Positions 8,801-16,990 of a stretch of DNA of 64,000 nucleotides are shown here, piece after piece. The notes beneath the pieces are model-generated. The model did not search any database. It saw only the letters and a list, made by a program, of their open reading frames with translations, and was not told the origin of the DNA. The stretch comes from Sulfuricystis thermophila (GTDB lineage: Bacteria > Pseudomonadota > Gammaproteobacteria > Burkholderiales > Rhodocyclaceae), in contig NZ_AP019373.1 in the NCBI RefSeq assembly GCF_004323595.1, forward strand, positions 1,798,001 through 1,862,000, given 5' to 3'. How positions within the stretch are numbered: the first letter of the stretch is position 1; every line of letters starts with the position of its first letter. The position numbers and the translations under genes are program-made.

Positions 8801-9814
8801 CAGGAACAGAGTCACCAAGCGATCACCCTTGGCGTTCCTGGCGCGGACGGAACCCTGGATCCGTACTGCCGGATGATTCGGGTCGGGTGCCTGGTGGGGG
8901 ATCGCGCCTTCCGCGAGGGGGAGCACCAGCCTTCCACCGCAGGGGACGCGCTGCCAGACTTTGGCTTTGGAACCGTCCTTGCGGACTACCTCGTGCTCGT
9001 CGTTGGGCACGCGCTCGTACCTCCCCCAACGTGCCTCGATTTCGATCCGCTCGACGTCGCCGTCGACACAGAAGGTCATGCCGAAGCTGCTGGGCACCAG
9101 CGATTGATTGCTCGCGGCGTCGATTTCGTCAGAGGCATCCGATTCGGGTTCCACCTGCCCAGTCGCCGTCCCGAACTCGGCACCCGGTTCGTGCTGGCCA
9201 GGTACGATCGGGTCGCTGGGTTCCTCGACTTCTTCCTCCGCCAGCGGCCCCTCCAGACCCTCGATGCCACCTCGAGCCGCTTCGCGCGGAGCCAACTTCC
9301 CGACCAGGTAGCGATCGCGCACGCTCATGTCCACGATGCGCTCGTGCGGGCCGCCGGCAGGGCCGAGCAGGTCGTCCACCACGGCCAGTTGCAGCAGTTC
9401 GCGAACGTAGGCTCGGTCTTCGATCACCGGCACGGTCGCGACGGTGTGACCGAACGCCTTGGACAAAGCCGAGACGAAGGTCTCCCACGAGATACGCCCG
9501 ACGCTGCCAGAGGACGGGGGCGTCAGCGACAGGCTGGCCGCCGGTACCGACGCACCGGCGGCGCACACGCGGTCGAAGAAGATCGTGGTCGTCTCGAGGT
9601 CGGATCGGATGCGCAGCACACGCCCGGCACGCACCACCGCCCCGCTGGCGTCGAGTACCAGCACCCAGTCGTCCTCGGCGACGGCCTGGTACTGGGATCG
9701 GTCACCCTTCAATGTCAGCGTGTAGGGCGCCAGCCTGCGACCGGTGCCGAGGCCGTGGTCGATGGCGATCCAGGCGTTGGGATGGTCGGCCATTCGCTCC
9801 TGATCTCTTGTCAT
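5822..9814 (-). CDS. drmA: DISARM helicase DrmA
   Basis: The 1330-residue SF2 helicase has a Walker A variant FPTGGGKTEAYLG near residue 615, motif II as QDEFHLISG, motif III STATVR, and motifs V-VI in NMLSVGVDVNRLGLM and IQATSRVGRS. An N-terminal region of about 550 residues precedes the motor, as in other DrmA proteins, and a zinc-type CPWCG sits after the Walker A box. DrmA with DrmB forms the core effector of DISARM. The start at 9814 is preferred because its ATG overlaps the upstream TGA as ATGA, matching the other junctions of the operon; ATG at 9793 is an alternative. Confidence 0.94.
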   Translation of the reverse strand: MTRDQERMADHPNAWIAIDHGLGTGRRLAPYTLTLKGDRSQYQAVAEDDWVLVLDASGAVVRAGRVLRIRSDLETTTIFFDRVCAAGASVPAASLSLTPPSSGSVGRISWETFVSALSKAFGHTVATVPVIEDRAYVRELLQLAVVDDLLGPAGGPHERIVDMSVRDRYLVGKLAPREAARGGIEGLEGPLAEEEVEEPSDPIVPGQHEPGAEFGTATGQVEPESDASDEIDAASNQSLVPSSFGMTFCVDGDVERIEIEARWGRYERVPNDEHEVVRKDGSKAKVWQRVPCGGRLVLPLAEGAIPHQAPDPNHPAVRIQGSVRARNAKGDRLVTLFLVNAQEEPDTNRDTAWLFQPELIVRAEPATTGQAIFRRRPVLDADGMDPERESLEMIYRNRVEFAVGHGVAVHAETAEDDPTRAIEVRTTVVPQYEVQVTETPGLDPADRPAMREMVASGLLDMQRLATLDVAELVEALNTLTRDYGAWIAEQRSRIGRDVVGYDMQAAQALDRCEEIRARLQQAIDTLKNDEKALTAFRFANRAMALQRVRSVYALKRRRGDDPDLGELEKSERPSWRPFQLAFLLLSIPPLADPTHPDRVQPVEAYADLLWFPTGGGKTEAYLGVAAFTMAIRRLQGKLGGYDGSRGLAVIMRYTLRLLTLQQFQRATALICAMEKLRRDALVQGDESLGREPFTIGLWVGNKVTPGTTEEAHRAIEDFRNPGKHRAGTPSPLQLTSCPWCGSAIDPGRDVVVDKERGRTIVYCGDPMSRCPFSRGRSSNLPHPGIPVLTVDEEIYHRPPTMMIATVDKFAMMAWRGQVRTLFGRVSQECERHGLLWPGCECNTGHRASKGLPAAAVRSVSPIRPPDLVIQDEFHLISGPLGTMVGLYESAVDELCGWTLDGKTIKPKIVASTATVRKAKEQVNNVFMRRVSVFPPHGLDVEDNYFSVQRPIDRRPGRRYLCVCSPGSSRPAMLIRVYTAFLTAAQALFERFGEAADPYMTMVGYFNSLRELGGMRRLAEDDVQTRSYRVQMSMVERPALAQRSVSHIRELTSRVSSQDIPKYLDALEVEFKAAFDPSVGKYVTRWNEGDPRAIDVVLATNMLSVGVDVNRLGLMAVNGQPKGTAEYIQATSRVGRSFPGLVCTVLTWARPRDLSHYETFEHYHATFYKHVEAQSVTPFSPRAMDRGLTGALLSLMRLEYADFSPNEGAAVLDRPDKPEVLKAIDVLVGRAWNVSENRVIEALAERELKERADEWAKQASVPGRTLAYEKRGERAATMVPLIKSPGIHAWDNWTVPMSMREVEPGVRLIMNTGRLSDGHGWRPRPVSSDED

Positions 9815-10497
9815 AATGCACAAGCCTCATAGGGCACGACCATGTGCATCAGAGCGCTTTCGCTCTTCGTGAGGGTCGCGGCAAAGGTCACAGAGTGCAC
9901 TGACAGGGTACTAACCAAGTCGTGCTTCTCCGTCTGGTAGAAGTTGCGAAGGATGAAATCGATGAACCAGCGCGGAGAGAGAGGGGCGGATACCGGGATC
10001 CGGCATCCCTTGACGTCCCCCAAAGTCAAGTGGCAGAGCGGGTGGACGAGGTCTTGGGCCGCTTCGACGTCGTAATCGAACCGAACTGGGAAAGGGACGA
10101 TGCGTCGCGAGACGATTTCGATGAACAGCTCGTCACGCATGTATGCATCGGGGTCGTCTTGAAACGAACGAAGACTTGGAGACGGATAGAACGCCAAGCG
10201 ATGTTTCACCAGCGAGTCCTTCTTGAACAGGTACAGCAGCTGAAGCAGTCCGCCGTCGATGAGCTTGACGCTGTATGAGCGCTTCTCACCGAGCTCGCGA
10301 TGAAGGTCCTGGTAGTCGATTTCCCCAATCGCGATGGAGACGTGTTCCGCACCGTCGAAAGAGACCTCCCAGGTCTCGTCGGATAGCCGACGCAATACCG
10401 GGAAGTTCTGATCGTCGGCGACACCTCGCTCGATCAGGGACGAGAGTAACCGTGAAAGATCGTCCCTCGTGCGTTGAGCAGTCTGTGGTGCAGTCAC
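9811..10497 (-). CDS. DUF2290-like protein, embedded in the DISARM operon
   Basis: The 228-residue protein resembles DUF2290: LAFYPSPSLRSFQDDPDAYM and RDELFIEIVSRRIVPFPVRF in the middle, then the conserved HPLCHLTLGDVKGCRIPVS and SPRWFIDFILRNFY. No catalytic motif, membrane segment or signal peptide is visible, and its biochemical role is unknown to me. It is coupled on both sides: its start overlaps the helicase stop (10494-10497), and its stop overlaps the drmA start (9811-9814). That placement suggests it works as a partner of the preceding helicase. The family assignment is from memory of its conserved motifs and should be checked. Confidence 0.7.
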   Translation of the reverse strand: MTAPQTAQRTRDDLSRLLSSLIERGVADDQNFPVLRRLSDETWEVSFDGAEHVSIAIGEIDYQDLHRELGEKRSYSVKLIDGGLLQLLYLFKKDSLVKHRLAFYPSPSLRSFQDDPDAYMRDELFIEIVSRRIVPFPVRFDYDVEAAQDLVHPLCHLTLGDVKGCRIPVSAPLSPRWFIDFILRNFYQTEKHDLVSTLSVHSVTFAATLTKSESALMHMVVPYEACAL

Positions 10498-12671
10498 TTA
10501 CGCCCCCCCAGCAACCTCAAGAGCTCTGCTTTCTTTTCCGCGTCGAGCTTTTCCAGAGAACTTGCGACATCGTCGAGGTCGAGCTCGCCAGAGACGATTC
10601 CGTCGATGGCCTGTTCGAATCCCTTGATCTTCCGCTCCAGACGAGCTTTGTCCGCAGGTGAGAGGTCGCGGTGTACGACACGAAGTTTCGACAGGATCTC
10701 GTCGGTCGGGTACGTGAAGTCGAGCCTGAAGTCGTGGCGCTTCAACGAGACGAACTCGTCGAGCAACTTCTCCATGCCGCGACCATGGCCGACTACTCGA
10801 ACCCATGCCTTGCTGCGGGTGATCGCGGTGAACAGCCGATTCCTCAGACTGGCGAGCCCCATGCCCGTGGTGTCGCAGTCCTGGGCGTTGATGATGTACA
10901 CCATGCCGGCTTCGTTACCCTTGGCGCGGAAGATGCCGGTGAAAGTCACGGATGGCGTCTCCGTCTTGAAGAACACGTCCGCGTCGGTGTCCACACCCGC
11001 AAGATGATTCTGAATGCCCAGATCGAAGAGTGCTTTGCGAATGGGGCCCAATCGCTCGCGTGCCGAGATGGGATCGGGATGGATGACGATGATGTCGTCG
11101 TGCCTGAGCTCGTCCTCGGTGAGATTCCTGGAAATTTGCTCGACGAGCCAGGCGTTCTGCTCGGCCTCACTTTCGAACTTCTGGAAATGAACGAGATCGT
11201 CGCTTCCGGAGTGCTCCTCCAGGAATCGAGGACTCGTCTCGTCCGTTCGTTCGAGGACGACACGGGAGCCCTTGCGTAGTTCGCCTTCTCGAACCCTGTA
11301 ACCGATCTCCTCCCACAGGGCCGGCTGATCGAACATCTGCACCAGCCCCGTCTCGGTATTCTTGGTGGGAGCGCGATAGATCCCGAACCCGAGCGAGTGT
11401 GCGGTGACCAGCACGGGACGAGAATTGCGATAGCACTTCTGCAAGATCACATCACGCCGCGAGTCGTTTCCGAGCGTGACGTGAGGCCTCCCGTGCTCAT
11501 CCGCCCCGAAAATCTCTTCGGGCGGCGGAAGCGACGCTCCCGACAGGTTCTGGAGCTCATCGTAGGCGTAGACCAGCCGCTTCGGCTCGCGAAGCATGGA
11601 GTAGCAAAGGCGCAGGAAACTCGGTGCGAAGTCCTGTGCCTCATCGACCAGGATGACGTCGTAGAGGGGTTGCGGCAGTCGCGCTGCGCTCAATGCAGTA
11701 CTGCAGGCGCCATCGAATGCCTTGTCGTTCCCGCCGAAGCGAAGACTGGCGGATCGAAAATCGTGGAAGTCTTGCCCTGACGCCCTGCAGAATTCGTAAT
11801 AGATCCCGTCTCGCTCGTCGCCGCCTGGCGCCCCCCAAGCGTTGACCACTCGAATCCTGGACCAGTCGGGCTCCTCGCCGGACTGCTCGATGCAGAAGTT
11901 GGTGATCAACCGCTTGAATTGCCCTTTCAGCGATCGCGTGTGGAAGGTGACGGCGATTCGCCAATCCGGATGCTGGGTGTGCAGATAGGCGGCCTTGAGC
12001 GCCAGTACGATCGTCTTTCCCGAGCCGGCCAAGCCCCGGATGCGCTGAACGCCGTCGACGGTTTCGATGACCGCCCGGTTTTGGCGATGGTCGAGCGTCG
12101 CGATCGAGTCCTCGAGGCGCTTCAGCTTCGCTCCTCTGGAGTCGGGGCGAGCGACCTCCCGCTTCGAGCGGCTCTTTCGGATGGACGATAGGCTCTCGAT
12201 GGCGGAGAGCGTCTGGCGATACAGCTCTTCGCTCGCCCCTTCCCACGACAGCCTGGCGATGACCTCTGCTAGGCCTTCGGCGCTGGCGATGGGATACCCT
12301 TCTCGAGCAATGCGCCCCACGTCCTCGATGGCTGGGGCGAAGGTGACGACGTGCAAGGCAGGAAGTAGGCGGCGCCCCTTGACGAGCTCTTTGTGCAGCT
12401 TGAGCTTGGCTTCGATCTTGTTCGCGAGGTCATCCTGCCGAGATGCGTATTCACCGACATCGCTGCCCTCGACGAGGTCGAAGAGGATGATGCCTTTCTC
12501 TCGAGTAACGAGTGTTGCGTCGAGAAAGTATTTTCCTTCCGGCGTCGCGATGAGTGGGTAACCGAAGAAGCAATCTCCCGTCAGTCTCTCGATGGACGAT
12601 AGCGCCTTTTCCAGTTCCTCCGACGCTACGGGTTTTCCATTGGTACCTCGAGTGAAATGGAGCCGATTCAT
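10494..12671 (-). CDS. SF1 UvrD-like helicase with degenerate NERD-like N-terminal domain
   Basis: The 725-residue protein has a Walker A GLAGSGKTIV near residue 216, Walker B VDEAQD near 343 and C-terminal SF1 motifs (MVYIINAQDCD, RNRLFTAITRSKAWVRV). The first 130 residues look like a NERD-type nuclease fold (GKYFLDATLVTREKGIILFD), but the expected E-x-K of the active site reads DLVEG, so nuclease activity is doubtful. It sits between drmMI and the DUF2290 gene with four-base overlaps at both ends. It is not a standard DISARM component. Translocation or unwinding of DNA is inferred from the motor alone. Confidence 0.85.
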   Translation of the reverse strand: MNRLHFTRGTNGKPVASEELEKALSSIERLTGDCFFGYPLIATPEGKYFLDATLVTREKGIILFDLVEGSDVGEYASRQDDLANKIEAKLKLHKELVKGRRLLPALHVVTFAPAIEDVGRIAREGYPIASAEGLAEVIARLSWEGASEELYRQTLSAIESLSSIRKSRSKREVARPDSRGAKLKRLEDSIATLDHRQNRAVIETVDGVQRIRGLAGSGKTIVLALKAAYLHTQHPDWRIAVTFHTRSLKGQFKRLITNFCIEQSGEEPDWSRIRVVNAWGAPGGDERDGIYYEFCRASGQDFHDFRSASLRFGGNDKAFDGACSTALSAARLPQPLYDVILVDEAQDFAPSFLRLCYSMLREPKRLVYAYDELQNLSGASLPPPEEIFGADEHGRPHVTLGNDSRRDVILQKCYRNSRPVLVTAHSLGFGIYRAPTKNTETGLVQMFDQPALWEEIGYRVREGELRKGSRVVLERTDETSPRFLEEHSGSDDLVHFQKFESEAEQNAWLVEQISRNLTEDELRHDDIIVIHPDPISARERLGPIRKALFDLGIQNHLAGVDTDADVFFKTETPSVTFTGIFRAKGNEAGMVYIINAQDCDTTGMGLASLRNRLFTAITRSKAWVRVVGHGRGMEKLLDEFVSLKRHDFRLDFTYPTDEILSKLRVVHRDLSPADKARLERKIKGFEQAIDGIVSGELDLDDVASSLEKLDAEKKAELLRLLGGRK

Positions 12672-15600
12672 GAACGTTCTCCGAAATTGTCATTCGCTTG
12701 GACAACCCGATACCGTGCTCCGCGCCGTTCGCCCTGACGTTCGACTTGGCCGCCTTCGAGCAGTCCGGCGATCGCGGCGTTCCATTGGCCGTCCGTGATG
12801 CCGGTGGCGGCGAGGATGTCGGATTTTGGATGCCAACCGGGATGGGTCTTCAGGTATTCGAGGATGGTATGGGCGGGCCCAGCTCGGTAGCCGGCGCCCG
12901 GTTCGGCGGCCTCGAGGTGGCGACCTTCGTTGGCAAGGGGGATGTCGAATCCGAACGAGGCTTGCCGTTCGGGGGTGGTTTCGGTGCGTTGCGTAGGTGC
13001 CCTGCGGGTGGCAGTGCTCGTAGCTCTGCTGCCGTGCAGACCTCGGGCGACTTCCTCCTCGTACCGCTGACGATTCAACTCGGACAGCCGCCGCAGCACT
13101 TCCAGCCGTGCGCGCTCACTGATGGTGAAGCGGACGCGATCGTTCTCTGGCAGGTACGGCACTTCATGGAAGCCGTGTTCGAGGTCGAGGTCGTCCCAGC
13201 CGTAGGCGCGGGCGACGGCGAGGTCGATCTCACGATGCATCGCGCGCATGGAGTCGATCCGGGTACTACTGTCCAATGGATCATGGAAACGGTTGTAGAG
13301 TTGGGTGAGCCCAATCCACTCCTCTTGCATCAGAGACTCGCGATGGGCGTGATAGCGCTCGCCGAGACTTTCGATGTCGTTTTCTCCAAGATCAGGCATC
13401 GGCCACGTTTCCAATGCCTCTGTTGTTGAATACTTCAAAGTAGAAAGCCCCATCATTCCGCAAGTCCAGTACGCCCAAGCAGCATGTATAGATGACTGCA
13501 AACACACGAACTCGCGCCAATCATCAAAGAAATAAAGCTTAGTAGCCTTATTCATGATGATATTGGTTCGTACGCGCCTGAAAGAAAGATGCTTTGACGT
13601 AATGGCAGAGGCCAATATGGTCGTTCTTCGCTCCAATTCTGCAACCAACTGGGGGCGCAGATCCCAAAACTTCCAGAAGCAGTCCTGGTGAATCTGACCC
13701 GTCAGCGACTCGCGATAGGGTTTCACCAATTCTTCTACACGGCGGAATGCAGGTCCGTACTGGCGTGCCCGATCCTCTGGCCAATCGCGAAAGTAGATGG
13801 CCCATCGATAAGGCTCCAACCTCGGCATGGTGTTGAGGTCCTGGCCATTGAACAACGGGAAGATCACCTCGGCACATTTCGGATCCTCGGCGAGTATCGC
13901 ATCGCGCTCTTCCGCCGTGAGCTCGAATCCACGCCCCATGATGTCCTGGCCTTGCGAGAACTTTCCTTTCAGAACCTTGAGCTTTTTCGGTCGCGGGATC
14001 TCGAAGTCACCTTCGAGCGCGCCATTGATGGTCAAGACTTCTCGCTCATTCAGGACCTTCCGTCCTCTCCATGCCGAACGTGTGACCCACACGATGGAGA
14101 CGACCACCGCGGCATTACCTGGCCATGGCATCCGCGATAGCGCCCGATAGATGGTGCCGCCCACGCCGATGATCTGATCCAAGCAGACCACGCGAGAACC
14201 GGTCTCGGCGATGGACTTCGTCGCCAAAAGTCCGAAACAGCCTTTCGAACCCAACAGCGCGAACGCCCTCAAGTAGAAGTAGACGCAAAGATCGGGCGAC
14301 CCAACGACACCATTGCGGACGAACTTCAAATACTCCTGGTAGGCCAGTCCAAAGCGACGCCCGATTAGCCGACCTCCACCGAACGGTGGATTCCCCACCA
14401 TGGCATCGAATCCACCCCTTCCATCGGCAAACACCTCCGGAAACTCCAGCGGCCAATGGAACGGGCGACGTGGCGGCTTGCCCGCCGGGCGATCGGTCGC
14501 GAGTGCGGCGCCGGCTCGCCGATGCATCGCGGCCAGCGTCTCTTGGTCACCCTCGATGGCTCGCCCGGCCTGGACGGCAAGCGAGGCCAGGGCGCTCTCC
14601 AACGCCGCGCCGGTGCCACCCGCGGTGAACACCTCCCCGATGAACGCATCGGCGATGAGCCCGGGCACTTCGAGCCTCTGGCGTGCGTCGGCATCCAGAT
14701 GCGCCATGACCTCCACGTCGTGGATATCGCGGATGGGCGTTTCGCGCAGCCGTTGCCGCAACTCGATGGCCTTGCGCACGGCGGTTTCGATGGTCTGACC
14801 GAACAGTCGCATCTGCCCCTGGCTCGAAGGGTTCATCGCAAGCTGGGTCAGTTGATCCAGTCGATGGATGCCGAGCAGGCTATCGCCGCACCTGAGGTTG
14901 TGGTCGAGGAAGCCGAAGGGCCGCCCCTTGGCGAGCGTCACCAACCATAGAGAAAGCTTGGCCAGCTCCACCGCCAGCGGGTTCAGATCCACGCCGTAGA
15001 GGCAGCGCTCGGCCACCAGCCGACGGGCGACGATGGTGCGCTCTTCATCGTTGCGCGGCAGCGGCTCGACTTCCGAGCCGGACTCCGCCACCCGCCCATC
15101 GATGCCCACCGTGTGGCCCTGGACCTCGGCCCGCGCCCAAGCCTCCACCAGGCGGTCGGCGAGCCAGCGGCAGGCCTGCACGAGGAAGGCGCCCGAACCC
15201 ATTGCCGGGTCGCAGACTTTGAGATCCAGGAGTTCCGCGGGGGACTTGAGTACCCATTCGCTGCGCGGCTTGCCATCCGCCGGGCCGACGTAGGCGACGG
15301 GCGTGAGCGTCTCGGCGACGATGGCCTCGGTGAGGGACTTCGGCGTGTAGTGCGTACCGGTCTCGCGCCGGTCCGAACCAGTGGTGACCACATAGGCCCC
15401 GGCCGGATAGACCAACGGATAGCCCCAAGGATCCATCCTCAGCAAGTGAGCGTAAGGGCGGATCCGTTCGGCGAGGGCGGAATCGCCGTGGCATGCGGTG
15501 AGCACTTTACCCGTGAGCGCCTCGTCTACCGGGCGGGCGAGGTCGTTGCGCACACGGCTCTCCGAGCTGCCCGACCGCTCGCGCAGCAGTGCGACCAGGC

Positions 15601-16990
15601 GCTCGGTGCCGTCGAGCCGGGCGGATTCGAGCTCGGCCAACGTGACCCAGGGCGACTTGGCGCTCTTGGTGGCGTCGAGCTCCAGCGTGACATCGTGGGT
15701 GCGTTTGACGGTGCGCTCGAGCAGACCCTCGTAAACGTAGCCGATCTGCTCCACGTCCAGTGCGCGGTAGGAGAGCGTGCGGCCCTCGAACGTCTGAATG
15801 GCCTCGAGCAGCAGCAGCACGGTGCGGTTGTCGATGGGCAGCGGCTTCGCGGCATCGGTGCGCCAATGTGACCCCTTGGCTCGGCCCTCGAGGAAGGGGA
15901 AACGATCCGGATCGAACAGGGACCCACCGAGTGCGGGCAACCGCAGGTTCTCGTGCTCGATGCCGCCATAGACGGCACGGAACACGGCGAGCAGGCGCGA
16001 CCAAGCGTCCCAGCGGCGTTCGAGGATCTCCTCCGGCTCGGCACGCAGCTGCATGCGCAGGGTGGAGACGGCGTAGTGGGCCTCGTAGCGCGGATCACCC
16101 AGGAGCAGCAGGCCGCGTTCCTCCGCGCAGAGAAGGAACACGAGCCGCATCATCACCGTCAGCGCCGCCTCATAGAGTTCGGCCTCCTTCACGTCGCGCA
16201 GCAGTGTGCGATCGCGGTCCTGATCGGCCTTGTCGAGCGCCTGGACCAACACCTCGACCGCGCGCCGCACCTGCTCGCCCAGGGCGTCGGTGACCTCGTC
16301 CTGGTACTTCAGCGAGCGATCGAGGAGTGCGGGAAGCCGTTCCGACTCGTCCACGAAGAAGCGCCGTAACCCCAGCAAGTGGACGAAGGCCTGGAGGGTG
16401 ACGGGCTCCTGAGCCCAGAGGCGCGCGTACCAACTGGCGAAGGTGGTGACCGCGCCCACCGGGGCATCCACCAGCATCCAGCGCTCGCCGTTGGTCACGA
16501 GCCCCAGGCGGCAGCCGGTGGCGCGGCAGAGCGCCACCATGCGCTCCGCGGGCGTACTGGCCCAGCCGTCGAGCCGTTGGGTGGCTTCGAGATCGACCTC
16601 CGGTCCATGGGTCTGGATCAGCAGCAGCGGCTTGCCATCGTCGCCCACGACGGCGAAGTCCGGCGACAGGCGCACGCCGTGTTCGGGGAGATCGACGACC
16701 AGGTTCGCGGCACACCAGTCACGGCGCTTCAGCACGTCGCCCCGGCCGTCCTCGTCCAGCTCCAACCCACGTGCGAGGACCTCGTCGATCCAGGCGGCGT
16801 GCAGGTCGTCGAAGCGTGGATCGCCCGTCTCCAGCGCCTCCTGCCACTCGTCGTAGGCCTGCCGTAGCCGTTTGCGCTTGGCGACGTCGAGCGCCTCCAG
16901 CCCTTGCGGGAAGGCTTCCTTCAGGACCGGGACGGCGAGGAATGGCCCGGAGATCTCGATGAGCGAGAGCCAGTCGTGGTGCATGGTCAT
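12668..16990 (-). CDS. drmMI: DISARM adenine-specific DNA methyltransferase DrmMI
   Basis: The 1440-residue protein is an Eco57I/PglX-like N6-adenine methyltransferase. SAM-binding motif I reads DPAMGSGAFLVQACR (about residue 593), and the catalytic NPPF lies in VGNPPFGGGR (about 866). The N-terminal 200 residues carry a nuclease-like strand pattern (SPDFAVVGDDGKPLLLIQTH) lacking the usual acidic residue of the active site. The C-terminus adds a winged-helix segment (HPGWHPKSDILAATGITDGQ). In class 1 DISARM this enzyme marks host DNA as self. Its length fits DrmMI; a BREX PglX was considered, but no other BREX genes are present. Both ends overlap neighbouring genes as ATGA. Confidence 0.92.
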   Translation of the reverse strand: MTMHHDWLSLIEISGPFLAVPVLKEAFPQGLEALDVAKRKRLRQAYDEWQEALETGDPRFDDLHAAWIDEVLARGLELDEDGRGDVLKRRDWCAANLVVDLPEHGVRLSPDFAVVGDDGKPLLLIQTHGPEVDLEATQRLDGWASTPAERMVALCRATGCRLGLVTNGERWMLVDAPVGAVTTFASWYARLWAQEPVTLQAFVHLLGLRRFFVDESERLPALLDRSLKYQDEVTDALGEQVRRAVEVLVQALDKADQDRDRTLLRDVKEAELYEAALTVMMRLVFLLCAEERGLLLLGDPRYEAHYAVSTLRMQLRAEPEEILERRWDAWSRLLAVFRAVYGGIEHENLRLPALGGSLFDPDRFPFLEGRAKGSHWRTDAAKPLPIDNRTVLLLLEAIQTFEGRTLSYRALDVEQIGYVYEGLLERTVKRTHDVTLELDATKSAKSPWVTLAELESARLDGTERLVALLRERSGSSESRVRNDLARPVDEALTGKVLTACHGDSALAERIRPYAHLLRMDPWGYPLVYPAGAYVVTTGSDRRETGTHYTPKSLTEAIVAETLTPVAYVGPADGKPRSEWVLKSPAELLDLKVCDPAMGSGAFLVQACRWLADRLVEAWARAEVQGHTVGIDGRVAESGSEVEPLPRNDEERTIVARRLVAERCLYGVDLNPLAVELAKLSLWLVTLAKGRPFGFLDHNLRCGDSLLGIHRLDQLTQLAMNPSSQGQMRLFGQTIETAVRKAIELRQRLRETPIRDIHDVEVMAHLDADARQRLEVPGLIADAFIGEVFTAGGTGAALESALASLAVQAGRAIEGDQETLAAMHRRAGAALATDRPAGKPPRRPFHWPLEFPEVFADGRGGFDAMVGNPPFGGGRLIGRRFGLAYQEYLKFVRNGVVGSPDLCVYFYLRAFALLGSKGCFGLLATKSIAETGSRVVCLDQIIGVGGTIYRALSRMPWPGNAAVVVSIVWVTRSAWRGRKVLNEREVLTINGALEGDFEIPRPKKLKVLKGKFSQGQDIMGRGFELTAEERDAILAEDPKCAEVIFPLFNGQDLNTMPRLEPYRWAIYFRDWPEDRARQYGPAFRRVEELVKPYRESLTGQIHQDCFWKFWDLRPQLVAELERRTTILASAITSKHLSFRRVRTNIIMNKATKLYFFDDWREFVCLQSSIHAAWAYWTCGMMGLSTLKYSTTEALETWPMPDLGENDIESLGERYHAHRESLMQEEWIGLTQLYNRFHDPLDSSTRIDSMRAMHREIDLAVARAYGWDDLDLEHGFHEVPYLPENDRVRFTISERARLEVLRRLSELNRQRYEEEVARGLHGSRATSTATRRAPTQRTETTPERQASFGFDIPLANEGRHLEAAEPGAGYRAGPAHTILEYLKTHPGWHPKSDILAATGITDGQWNAAIAGLLEGGQVERQGERRGARYRVVQANDNFGERS

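Noticed and set aside
8252-9832. 526-codon plus-strand frame opposite drmA
   Set aside because: Shadow of the drmA N-terminal coding region.
12668-16990. BREX PglX
   Set aside because: The methyltransferase resembles PglX, but no brxC, pglZ or brxA/B genes are present, and drmA/B/C/D surround it.
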